A DNA stretch of 64,000 nucleotides, taken from Mycoplasma zalophi. GTDB taxonomy: Bacteria > Bacillota_I > Bacilli_A > Mycoplasmatales > Metamycoplasmataceae. This document shows positions 56,474 through 64,000 of the stretch, piece by piece. The notes beneath the pieces were generated by a model that had not been told where the DNA came from, did no database searches, and saw nothing but the letters and a program-made list of their open reading frames with translations. The DNA is taken from positions 1 to 64,000 of the forward strand of contig NZ_JAHMHI010000002.1 of assembly GCF_018914005.1 (NCBI RefSeq), given 5' to 3'. Position numbers and translations under genes: made by a program. Every line of letters starts with the position of its first letter. The first letter of the stretch is position 1.

Positions 56474-57310
56474 ATGGATGTTTATAATTGACCTATTGAG
56501 TATAAAGAAAATGATAATAGACCTGAAATCATTATGGTTTTAGGTGCATTTGAGTCACTACATTTAGGTCATTATGAATTATTTAAATTAGCAAAGCAAT
56601 TACAAAAGCAAAATGAAAACTATCAAATAGCTTGTTTATTATTTAAAAATAAATTACACAATATAGAAAAAATTTTTCAATTAAAATCAAGAATTTATAC
56701 TTTAGACCATTTGGAAGTACAAAAAACAATAGTTATAAATTTTGATGAAAATTTTAAAAATATTGATCCACTTACTTTTATTAATAAATTAAAAGAATTA
56801 AATGTAAAAATAATAATTTCAGGATCAGATTTTAGATTTGGATTTAACCGTCAAGGTAATAATGAACTTTTAAAAAAACACTTTATTGTTCACATAATTA
56901 AAGAAAAGAAAATTAATAACACAAAAATCTCAAGTACAATTATTAGACAATTAATAAAAGAAGGAAAATTAGAAGTTGCTAATAATTTATTAATTGAAGA
57001 TTATGCGTTTATTACATCTATTAAAAATTACAAGTTTGATTTTCCTAAAAATTTAGTAAAATTACCTGCCGGAATTTATTTTTGTAATTTAGTTTATAAA
57101 GATATTGAATATCATGGGTTTATTTTTATAAATTATGAATCAAAAGAAAATCAAGTTGTCTTTTTAGATTTAGAAGAAGATAATTTATTTTTTGATGAAT
57201 TATTTATTGAAGTTATTAAAAATTTTAGAAACATACATCACATAGCAGAAAATAAGATTTTTAAGTCTGATTTCAAAGAAGCAATTAATTTTTTTAAAAA
57301 TAAGGTATAA
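56474..57310 (+). CDS. ribF: RibF-like FAD synthetase, divergent
   Basis: 278 aa. The nucleotidyltransferase half is recognisable: IIMVLGAFESLHLGHYELF (family GxFDGxHxGH, here GAFESLHLGH), VKIIISGSDFRFGFNRQGN and KISSTIIRQLIKEGKLEVAN. It makes FAD from FMN and ATP. The C-terminal half (about residues 180-278) should be riboflavin kinase, but the usual G-x-P-T-A-N start motif is not seen and the region is short and divergent. It lies in a truB-HAD-ribF run and overlaps the rpsO promoter at its stop. Confidence 0.85.
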
Positions 57311-57311
57311 T
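57306..57311 (+). promoter_or_regulatory. -10 box of rpsO
   Basis: TATAAT overlapping the ribF stop codon. A leader of about 70 nt follows, with hairpin TTTGCA-TAT-TGCAAA (57315-57329) and an imperfect tandem repeat. Confidence 0.55.
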
Positions 57312-57340
57312 AGTTTTGCATATTGCAAATTAATATTTTT

Positions 57341-57378
57341 TGCTCGGTTTAAAAAAATTTTTTATGCTGGGTTTAAAA
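57341..57378 (+). repeat. Imperfect tandem repeat in the rpsO leader
   Basis: TGCTCGGTTTAAAA at 57341-57354 and TGCTGGGTTTAAAA at 57365-57378 differ at one base. The second copy runs into the AAAAGGAG ribosome site of rpsO. Candidate S15 autoregulatory element. Confidence 0.6.
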
Positions 57379-57387
57379 GGAGAACAA

Positions 57388-57654
57388 ATGATAACAAAAG
57401 AAAAAAAACTTGAATTAATTAAAAAATTTGGAAAAAATGAAAAAGATTCAGGATCAATTGAAGTACAAATTGCGATTTTAACTGAAGATATTGAATCATT
57501 AAAAAACCATTTCCAAACAAATAAAAAAGATTTACACTCAATGCGTGGATTCATGGCAAAAGTTAACCACCGTAAATCATTATTAGCATACTTAAAATCA
57601 AATGATCAAAATGCTTATTTAAAACTAATTCAAGAACTAAAAATTAGAAAATAA
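57388..57654 (+). CDS. rpsO: 30S ribosomal protein S15
   Basis: 88 aa, family length. Core motifs [33 protein letters not shown] and [15 protein letters not shown]. It binds the central domain of 16S rRNA. ATG 57388 is chosen: AAAAGGAG lies 6 nt before it and the protein then matches the family N-terminus. An in-frame ATG at 57364 would add 8 residues and lacks a ribosome site. S15 often represses its own leader; the repeated segment upstream may serve that. Confidence 0.97.
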   Translation: MITKEKKLELIKKFGKNEKDSGSIEVQIAILTEDIESLKNHFQTNKKDLHSMRGFMAKVNHRKSLLAYLKSNDQNAYLKLIQELKIRK

Positions 57655-57668
57655 TTTTTTAATATTAA

Positions 57669-57709
57669 ACTCAGACATTGTATTATTAAACACTGTCTGA
57701 GTTTTTAAT
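57669..57709 (+). terminator. Terminator after rpsO
   Basis: ACTCAGACA with TGTCTGAGT, 16-nt loop, T-run. Confidence 0.88.
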
Positions 57710-57716
57710 TAAAAAA

Positions 57717-57749
57717 AATAAAACTCATTTGGTTAATGTGAGTTTTATT
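57717..57749 (-). terminator. Terminator of tRNA-Lys
   Basis: Perfect 11-bp stem AATAAAACTCA with TGAGTTTTATT; on the minus strand an 8-T tail follows. Confidence 0.88.
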
Positions 57750-57764
57750 AGGTGAAATAACATA

Positions 57765-57840
57765 TGGTACACCATACAGGGCTCGAACCTGTGACCCGAA
57801 GATTAAGAGTCTCCTGCTCTACCAACTGAGCTAATGATGC
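57765..57840 (-). tRNA. tRNA-Lys (CTT)
   Basis: 76 nt, the only minus-strand tRNA here. Acceptor GCATCAT pairs with ATGGTGT (two G-U), anticodon loop CTCTTAA, encoded CCA. Confidence 0.93.
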
Positions 57841-57935
57841 ATATATATTTAATATATCACAAAAATAATTTTTGTTGCAATAAAAATAAAGTATAATAAT
57901 ATATTATCAAAATAATATCAAAATTTGGAGGTATT

Positions 57936-59192
57936 ATGTATAAAAAAGTAGAGTTAAAAGATAAAGAAATTGCAGAATTAATTAACAAAGAAGCACAAAG
58001 ACAAAACGATAATATTGAATTAATTGCTTCTGAAAATTATGTTTCAGAAGATGTTATGAAAGCAATCGGAACATGTTTGACAAATAAATATGCAGAAGGA
58101 TACCCAAATGCTAGATATTATGATGGTTGTGAATTTGTTGATCAAATAGAAAATATTGCGATAAATAGAGCATGTCAATTATTTAGTTGTGCTTATGCAA
58201 ATGTTCAACCTTATAGTGGTTCAGTTGCCAATGCAGCTGTTTATATGGCGTTATGTGAACAAGGAGATAAAGTTTTAGGTCTTGAACTTTCTTCAGGTGG
58301 TCACTTAACACATGGATATAAAATTTCATTTAGTGGTAAATTTTATGAAACACATTTTTATGAAGTTGATGAAAATGGACTTTTAGATTATGATAAAATT
58401 GAACAAATAGCTTTAGAAATTAAACCTAAAATGATAATTACAGGTTACAGTGCTTATTCACAAATTATTGACTTTAAAAGATTTAGAGAAATAGCAGATA
58501 AAGTGGGAGCTTATTTATTTGCTGATGTAAGTCATATTGCAGGATTAATTGTTGCCGGTGAACACCCTTCTCCATTTCCTTATGCAGATGTTGTTATGAC
58601 AACGACACATAAAACTTTAAGAGGAACTAGAGGAGCAATAATTTTAACAAACTCAGAAGATATAATTAAAAAGATTAATCGTTCAGTTTTTCCAGGTTAT
58701 CAAGGAGGACCTTTAGTTCATCAAATTGCAGCAAAAGCAGTTTCATTTAAAGAAGCCCTAAGTCAAGATTTTAAAAAATATGCTCAACAAATTATTTTAA
58801 ATGCAAATGTTTTTTGTCGTCAATTTATCTCAAAAGGAGTAAAAATAGTTTCTGGCCTAACTCAAAATCATTTATTTACAATAGATGTAAAATCATCATA
58901 TGGTTTAACAGGAAAAAAAGCAGCAGAAATTTTAAGTAGTATTAAAATTACAGCAAATAAAAATACAATTCCTAATGATTCAGAAAAACCTACTGTTGCA
59001 AGTGGTATTCGTTTAGGAGTTGCTGCAATGACAACAAGGGGATTTACAGAAAACCAATTTATAATAATTGCTAACTTAATTCATAAAGCACTATCTGAAC
59101 CAGAAAATTATGTATTACATGAAATAATTAAAAAAGAAATTTTAAAATTATCTGCAGATTTTCCAATTAAAAAATATACAGTTAATGAATAA
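57936..59192 (+). CDS. glyA: Serine hydroxymethyltransferase
   Basis: 418 aa, PLP enzyme that converts serine and tetrahydrofolate to glycine and methylene-THF. Motifs: [45 protein letters not shown], the PLP-lysine loop [16 protein letters not shown] (catalytic Lys in THKTLRG) and [22 protein letters not shown] ribosome site 5 nt before ATG. -10 TATAAT at 57892-57897. A terminator follows. Confidence 0.97.
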   Translation: MYKKVELKDKEIAELINKEAQRQNDNIELIASENYVSEDVMKAIGTCLTNKYAEGYPNARYYDGCEFVDQIENIAINRACQLFSCAYANVQPYSGSVANAAVYMALCEQGDKVLGLELSSGGHLTHGYKISFSGKFYETHFYEVDENGLLDYDKIEQIALEIKPKMIITGYSAYSQIIDFKRFREIADKVGAYLFADVSHIAGLIVAGEHPSPFPYADVVMTTTHKTLRGTRGAIILTNSEDIIKKINRSVFPGYQGGPLVHQIAAKAVSFKEALSQDFKKYAQQIILNANVFCRQFISKGVKIVSGLTQNHLFTIDVKSSYGLTGKKAAEILSSIKITANKNTIPNDSEKPTVASGIRLGVAAMTTRGFTENQFIIIANLIHKALSEPENYVLHEIIKKEILKLSADFPIKKYTVNE

Positions 59193-59198
59193 AAAAAG

Positions 59199-59235
59199 AT
59201 GTTGTTTGTAAAAAAACAACATTTTTATTTTTTTT
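59199..59235 (+). terminator. Terminator after glyA
   Basis: ATGTTGTTT with AAACAACAT, 6-nt loop, T-rich tail. Confidence 0.88.
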
Positions 59236-59257
59236 AATCACAAACAAAAAATAGTTG

Positions 59258-59281
59258 TATAATTATCTTGAAATCAAGATA
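59258..59281 (+). promoter_or_regulatory. Promoter and palindromic operator of the MarR-LLM operon
   Basis: TATAAT at 59258-59263 runs straight into the perfect palindrome TATCTTGA-AA-TCAAGATA (59264-59281). Dyads of about 18 bp beside the -10 box are the usual binding site of MarR proteins, and the marR-like gene starts 15 nt downstream. Confidence 0.8.
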
Positions 59282-59295
59282 TTTAGGAGGCAGTT

Positions 59296-59697
59296 ATTAA
59301 CGAATTAAAAAGCATTATAGGTATTATGAGAGCTAATAATAAACTTATATTAGATTTAAAAAAAACATTGTCTAATTATGACATAAATCAAAGTGAATTT
59401 GCTGTTCTTGAATACTTGTACCACAAAGGAACAAAAAATATCGATGAAATAAGAAAACACATTTTACTAACAAGTGGTAGTGTAACTTATGTTATTGATA
59501 AATTAGAACAAAAAGAATATGTAATACGTAGCGTATGTAGTACAGATAAAAGAATTTTCTGAGTTGATATCACTGAAAAAGGTAAAAAATTAATATCAGA
59601 AATTTTTCCAATTCATAAATTAAATACAAAAAATATTTTTAAAAAATTAAACCAAGAAGAAATTTTATTATTAAATAAACTATTACAAAAAATATAA
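59296..59697 (+). CDS. MarR-family transcriptional regulator (probable AUU start)
   Basis: 133 aa if it starts at ATT 59296; 123 aa from the first in-frame ATG at 59326. The AGGAGG at 59285-59290 is 5 nt before the ATT and much too far from the ATG. The extra residues NELKSIIGI form the first helix expected in MarR dimers. Winged helix: SEFAVLEYLYHKG, IRKHILLTSGSVTYVIDKLEQKEYVIR and STDKRIFWVDITEKG, all MarR features. It probably binds the palindrome upstream and represses the two LLM genes until a ligand or oxidant releases it. No redox Cys at a conserved N-terminal position is seen. Confidence 0.88.
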
Positions 59698-59721
59698 AAA
59701 TATACAAATTAAGGAGTAACA

Positions 59722-60792
59722 ATGAAAGTAGAATTAGGAATTACAACATTTGGAGAAACAACAATAATAGAAGGTAAAGAACAACCTATATCACATGACC
59801 AAAGATTAAGAGATATGATTGAAGAAATGAAACTAGCTGATGAAGTAGGATTAGATGTTTATGCTATTGGTGAACACCATAGAAAAGATTTTGCAGTTTC
59901 AGCACCTGAAATTGTTTTAGCAGCAGGAGCAGCTGTAACTAAAAATATAAAATTATCAACAGCAGTTACAATTCTTTCATCAATTGATCCAATTAGAGTT
60001 TATCAACAATTTGCAACAATAGATGCAATATCAAACGGAAGAGCAGAAATTATGGTTGGAAGAGGTTCATTTATTGAATCATTTCCGCTATTTGGATATA
60101 AATTAGAAAATTATTCTGAGTTATTTACTGAAAAATTAGAAATGTTAAAACAAATTAATGACAATGAAATATTAAATTGAAAGGGAAAATTCACTCAATC
60201 AGTTGAAAATACGGGAATTTATCCTAGAGTTGCTAATAATAAAAAATTACCAATCTGAGTAGCAACAGGTGGAAATCCTGAATCAACAGTAAGCATTGCA
60301 TCACAAGGATTACCAATTTCTTATGCAATAATTGGTGGGTCACCAAAATATTTTAAAGGTTTAATAGATGCTTATCGTTCAATTGGTAGACAATTTGGAT
60401 TTACAGATAAACAATTACAAGTTTCATCACATTCATGAGGATTTTTAGGTGATGATGATCAAGAAACAATTGATAAATACTTCCACCCAACAAAACAATT
60501 AGTAGATCAAATTTCAAAAGAAAGATCACATTGACAACCATTATCAAAAGAACAATATTTAAACAGTGTATCAGATGATGGAGCTATTTTTGTAGGAGAT
60601 GCTAAACGTGTTACAAAAAAAATAATTTCAACAATGGAATTATTAGGAATAGATAGATTTTATTTACACATTCCAGTTGGTTCAATGGAACACAAAGATG
60701 TAATGAGAGCTATTGAAATTTTTGGAAAAGAAGTAGCACCAAAAGTAAGAGAATATTTTAAAGATAAAGAAAAAAGAGAACCAGGAATGTAA
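59722..60792 (+). CDS. LLM-class flavin-dependent oxidoreductase 1
   Basis: 356 aa, luciferase-like TIM barrel. Features: ELGITTFGETT, HDQRLRDMIEEMKLADEVG, AIGEHHRKDFAVSAPEIV, SSIDPIRVYQQFATIDAIS and NGRAEIMVGRGSF. Members use reduced FMN for monooxygenation or reduction, but the substrate cannot be read. TGA Trp codons at several positions. AAGGAG ribosome site. It stands second in the MarR operon and is a clear tandem paralogue of the next gene. Confidence 0.9.
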
Positions 60793-60806
60793 TTAAAGGA
60801 GTAGTT

Positions 60807-61856
60807 ATGGAAATAGAATTAGGAATTAGTACATTTGGTGAAACAACCGTTATTGAAGGTCAAAAAGAAGCAATATCACATGACCAAAGAATTAGAGATA
60901 TGATTGAAGAAGTTCAATTAGCAGATAAATTAGGAGTAGATGTTTATGCAATTGGTGAACACCACAGAAAAGATTTTGCAGTATCAGCACCTGAAATTGT
61001 TTTAGCAGCAGCCGCTTCAAGCACTAAAAATATTAAATTATCTTCTGCTGTTACTGTTATTTCTTCAATTGATCCAATCAGGGTTTATCAGCAATATGCA
61101 ACAATAGATGCAATTTCAAACGGAAGAGCTGAAATTATGACAGGTAGAGGATCATTTACTGAGTCATTTCCACTTTTTGGATATAAGTTAGAAAATTATT
61201 CAGAATTATTTGATGAAAAATCAAAAATGTTAGATGCAATTAATGAAAATGAAATTCTAGATTGAGAAGGTAAATTCACTCAAACTGTAAAAAACACTGG
61301 AATTTATCCAAGAGTAGCAAATAATAAAAAATTACCAATTTGAGTAGCAACAGGAGGAACACCTGAATCAACTTATAAAATTGCTAAGCAAGGACATTTT
61401 ATTAATTATGCAATAATATGAGGTAATTGAGAAAAATGAGCTGCATTAATTGAAAAATACCGTACAACAGCAAAAGAAGCAGGTCACAAACCAGAAGATA
61501 TTAAAGTTGGTACTCACTCATGAGGATTTATTGCAGAAACTGATAAAGAAGCACAAGATAAATACTTTTATCCAACTAAGTTATTAGTAGATCAACTTGC
61601 AACAGAAAGACCAAAATGAAGACCATTAACCCATGAAGGTTATTTACATGGTTTAGGAGAAAAAAGACCATTTTTTGTTGGTAGTCCTGAAACAGTTGCA
61701 AAAAAAATTATTGACTTTATTGAAGATTTAAAAATTGATAGATTTTTATTACACTTACCAATTGGATCATTAAAACATGAAGATGTTATGAAAGCAATTG
61801 AATTATATGGAACTAAAGTAATTCCAATTGTAAAAAATCATTTTAAAAATAAATAA
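60807..61856 (+). CDS. LLM-class flavin-dependent oxidoreductase 2
   Basis: 349 aa. Same family as the previous gene: over the first 50 residues 36 are identical, and over the next 85 residues 76 are identical. The C-terminal halves differ more (WGNWEKWAALIEKYR versus GSPKYFKGLIDAYR), so substrate ranges may differ. AAAGGAG ribosome site, 14 nt after the first copy. Co-transcribed and MarR-controlled by inference. A terminator follows. Confidence 0.9.
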
Positions 61857-61858
61857 AA

Positions 61859-61897
61859 TAAATTCTTTGTCAAAAAAATGGCAAAGAATTTATTTTT
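61859..61897 (+). terminator. Terminator after the LLM genes
   Basis: TAAATTCTTTG with CAAAGAATTTA, then ATTTTTTAG. Confidence 0.85.
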
Positions 61898-61946
61898 TAG
61901 CTTTGTTGTTATAAAATATATATAAAAATTATACTTAAGGACATTT

Positions 61947-63449
61947 ATGCAAAATCAAGTTAAAAAAATCGGTATTTTCTTTTCTATTATGATGATGGTG
62001 GGATCAGTTGTTGGAATAGGAATATTTTTTAAAAATAATTCAGTTGCTGAAGCTACTAATCATAATGGTATAACCTGATTATTAGCTTGAATTATTGGAG
62101 GGATTATTTCAATATCTTCTGCTGTTTGTTTTGGTGAAATTGGTTCATTTAAGCATACAAAATTATCAGGAATAAGTAACTGAACTTACAAAATAGCAGG
62201 TAATAAATTAGGTTATTTTGTTAATAATTCTTATGCTTTATTTTATTATGGAATTTTAATTTCTGTTATTGGAATTTTTGGTTCAGAAATATTTTTTTAT
62301 TTTCTATCACAAACTTTTAATTTAAATTTTATTTTAACATTTCCTCTTTGGATGCATATTTTAGTAGGTATATTTTTTAGTACATTCTTTTTATTTTTGA
62401 ATTTCTTTTCGGTTTATATATCCGCATTTTTTCAAACAATAGTAACAATTATTAAATTTATTCCTTTATTATTTGCTTTAATAGTTGGTATAATTTTTCC
62501 ATTTCAACACAATATAATGGGATTTAATGCTTTTTATAATTCATCATTTTCAATAAAAGCAGTTATTGTTATTTTACCTGCTATTTTATTTTCATATGAT
62601 GCATTTTTAGTTTCAGGTTCAATAGGTAATAAAGTAAAAAATAGTGAAAAAAATCTTCCTAGGGTGATTATTGTAGGAATGTCAATTGTAACAATTTTAT
62701 ATACATTAATAGCAGTTTCATCAATATTGCATAATCAGGGTTCAATTAGTCAACTTATTTTAGATTCGCTAAAAATAAAAAAAGTACAGGCGGTTTTAAA
62801 TATAATTTTATTTTTCTTAATTATTTCAACCTTTGGGGTAATTAATGGACTAACCAGTGCTTTTGTAAACGAAATCGAAAACATGGTTAGTGCTAAGTTA
62901 ATATTTGGTTCAGATTATTTAACAAATAAATTAGGTTTTAAACAAACAACTTTATTAATTTCGGTAATTATAAAAATGATATGAGGAATTTTTATTCTTA
63001 TTCCTTCTTTAATTTTAAATACTGACATTTTAATTGATGCTTATACTAATTTTGTTGTGGCTATATTTTTTATGATTTATATGATAATAATATTTTTATA
63101 TGCAAAAAACCGTAAAACTATTCATGAAACCAAAAAGATAAATAGTTATTTATTTTATTTAATGGCCTCTGTTGCTGTTATCGGTATATTAGTGGCTGAA
63201 ATTGGTTATTTTATTACAACCATAACATTTTTATTTAATTCTTCTCTTATAAATCCCGCTAAATGAGGTTTATTTTTAGCTTACAATCAGCATTTAATTA
63301 AACATTATTTACCATTTCTATTAAATATATTAATGATTTTCATTTTCATTTTCATACCTTATCTAAATTTTTATTTAGAAAAGAAAATTAACAAAAGAAA
63401 TTTAATTTCTGAATTTGCAAACCTTATTAAATTAGATAATGAAAAATAA
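61947..63449 (+). CDS. APC-superfamily amino acid permease
   Basis: 500 aa with about 12-14 helices. Start region KIGIFFSIMMMVGSVVGIGIFF is the APC helix 1 motif (GSxxGxGIF). Later FSYDAFLVSGSIGNKVKNSEKNLPRVI matches the helix 6 to loop signature (F-x-Y-G/D..E.KNP.RxxP). It imports amino acids or related compounds; specificity cannot be given. AAGGAC ribosome site. It lies alone, with the convergent rpmE downstream. Confidence 0.9.
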
Positions 63450-63459
63450 GGTACAAAAA

Positions 63460-63477
63460 AATCACAGTTGCCTGTGA
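63460..63477 (-). terminator. Terminator of rpmE
   Basis: ATCACAG-TTGC-CTGTGAT, with a 7-T tail on the minus strand. Confidence 0.8.
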
Positions 63478-63505
63478 TAATTAGTTAATAAAGTCACTCA
63501 AATCG

Positions 63506-63721
63506 TTATTTTTTATCTTGAGATTTTTGAAATCTACGATTGAATTTTTCAACTTGTCCTGTAGCTTTAGCAGAAGTTCTGTTTCCAGTGTAAAAAGGAT
63601 GGCAACCTGAACAAACATCGATTGATATTTTGTTAGCTGTTGTTCCAAATTCATGTTCTGTTCCGCATGATGAGCAAGCTATTTTCATTTGACTGTATTC
63701 TGGGTGGATACCTTGTTTCAT
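63506..63721 (-). CDS. rpmE: 50S ribosomal protein L31 (zinc-binding type)
   Basis: 71 aa. MKQGIHPEYSQMKIACSSCG and VCSGCHPFYTGNR are L31 signatures. The two CxxC pairs indicate the zinc-binding C+ form. It has a normal N-terminus and a Lys-rich end. It bridges 50S and 30S subunits. AAAGGAG ribosome site before ATG 63719-63721. Confidence 0.96.
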   Translation of the reverse strand: MKQGIHPEYSQMKIACSSCGTEHEFGTTANKISIDVCSGCHPFYTGNRTSAKATGQVEKFNRRFQKSQDKK

Positions 63722-63779
63722 ATTAAAGTTACTCCTTTTTGACTTTGTATATTTTATTTTATCACATTTTTATTTTTTT

Positions 63780-64000
63780 TTAATTTTTTATTGCCTTAGA
63801 TTTAAATATTTGATCTATTTTTTCGTATTGTGCTCAAAAACCACATTTATTTTTTCTAGCTAGTTGTTCTTTATCTAATAACTGATAATAATAATTTACA
63901 TTTTTTGTGTAGTATATACTTTTGTAATTTAAAGAAATGTAATTTACTCTTGCTAATCCTTTTTTAATCATTTTTAAATTAATTGATTTTTTATTTAAAT
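63780..64000 (-). CDS. Thermonuclease (SNase-like) C-terminus, partial
   Basis: The gene continues beyond the right edge; only about 72 C-terminal residues are visible. LKMIKKGLARVNYISLN followed by YYYQLLDKEQLARKNKCGFW is the typical end of staphylococcal-nuclease domains (final helix with A-x-K-x-x-x-G-x-W). The stop is TAA at 63780-63782. Catalytic residues and any lipoprotein signal lie outside the window. Such enzymes degrade host DNA at the mycoplasma surface for nucleotides; that role here is inference. Confidence 0.75.

Overview
The window is a piece of a mollicute chromosome of the Mycoplasma/Mycoplasmopsis type. It is extremely AT-rich, and in almost every long gene TGA must be read as tryptophan (genetic code 4) for the frame to stay open. 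All coordinates here join frames across TGA. The gene content is a reduced-genome housekeeping set plus lipoproteins with mycoplasma-style lipoboxes. I do not assign a species.

Layout. 1-654 (-): a type I restriction specificity (HsdS) fragment with an internal 19-bp direct repeat, placed directly behind pgk (677-1888, -). 2006-4433 (+): small membrane protein, c-di-AMP synthase (cdaA) and Mg transporter (mgtE). 4434-4790: no conventional gene, but a structured RNA with its own promoter, interleaved helices and a terminator that ends just before the next ribosome site. 4791-23718 (+): a 19-kb surface block made of a coiled-coil lipoprotein, a 2648-aa membrane-anchored HExxH protein of the PDxFFG type, and OppA-B-C-D-F. 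This looks like a surface protein-capture, proteolysis and peptide-import unit. 23759-25821 (-): HAD phosphatase and deoB. 25938-28642: pyk, a YigZ-like gene (-) and rluD. 28700-30740: two coupled membrane proteins. 30922-34027: rpsL, rpsG, fusA. 34289-37999: a coupled operon of an XRE/ImmA-like regulator, a PD-(D/E)XK (YqaJ-like) nuclease and a DUF2779-type exonuclease. Then come four tRNAs, pgsA (-), a 54-aa membrane peptide (-), a second DEDD-type exonuclease and a MATE transporter.

41998-46767: uvrA, lgt, trxB. tRNA pairs separate the next blocks: an AhpD-like protein (-), proS, trxA and a HAD phosphatase; then three overlapping 2-TM (DUF4231/SLATT-like) genes (-); then CIRCE-hrcA-grpE; then a MORN-type repeat protein, truB, HAD, ribF, rpsO, tRNA-Lys (-) and glyA. 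59258-61856 is a self-contained stress-type operon: palindromic operator, MarR regulator with a probable AUU start, and two tandem LLM flavin-dependent oxidoreductases. The window closes with an APC permease, rpmE (-) and the C-terminus of a staphylococcal-nuclease-like protein (-).

Cross-cutting points. At least six genes, plus one short reading frame, have TATAAT (or TAGAAT) exactly 6-7 nt before ATG and no Shine-Dalgarno, so they look leaderless. Eleven tRNA genes (Thr x2, Asn, Glu, Val, Tyr, Gln, Cys, Arg, Leu, Lys) all carry encoded CCA. No rRNA, CRISPR array or intact insertion sequence is visible. The most promising under-described items are the structured RNA at 4488-4769, the zincin-Opp surface block, the three-gene nuclease operon and the MarR-LLM operon.
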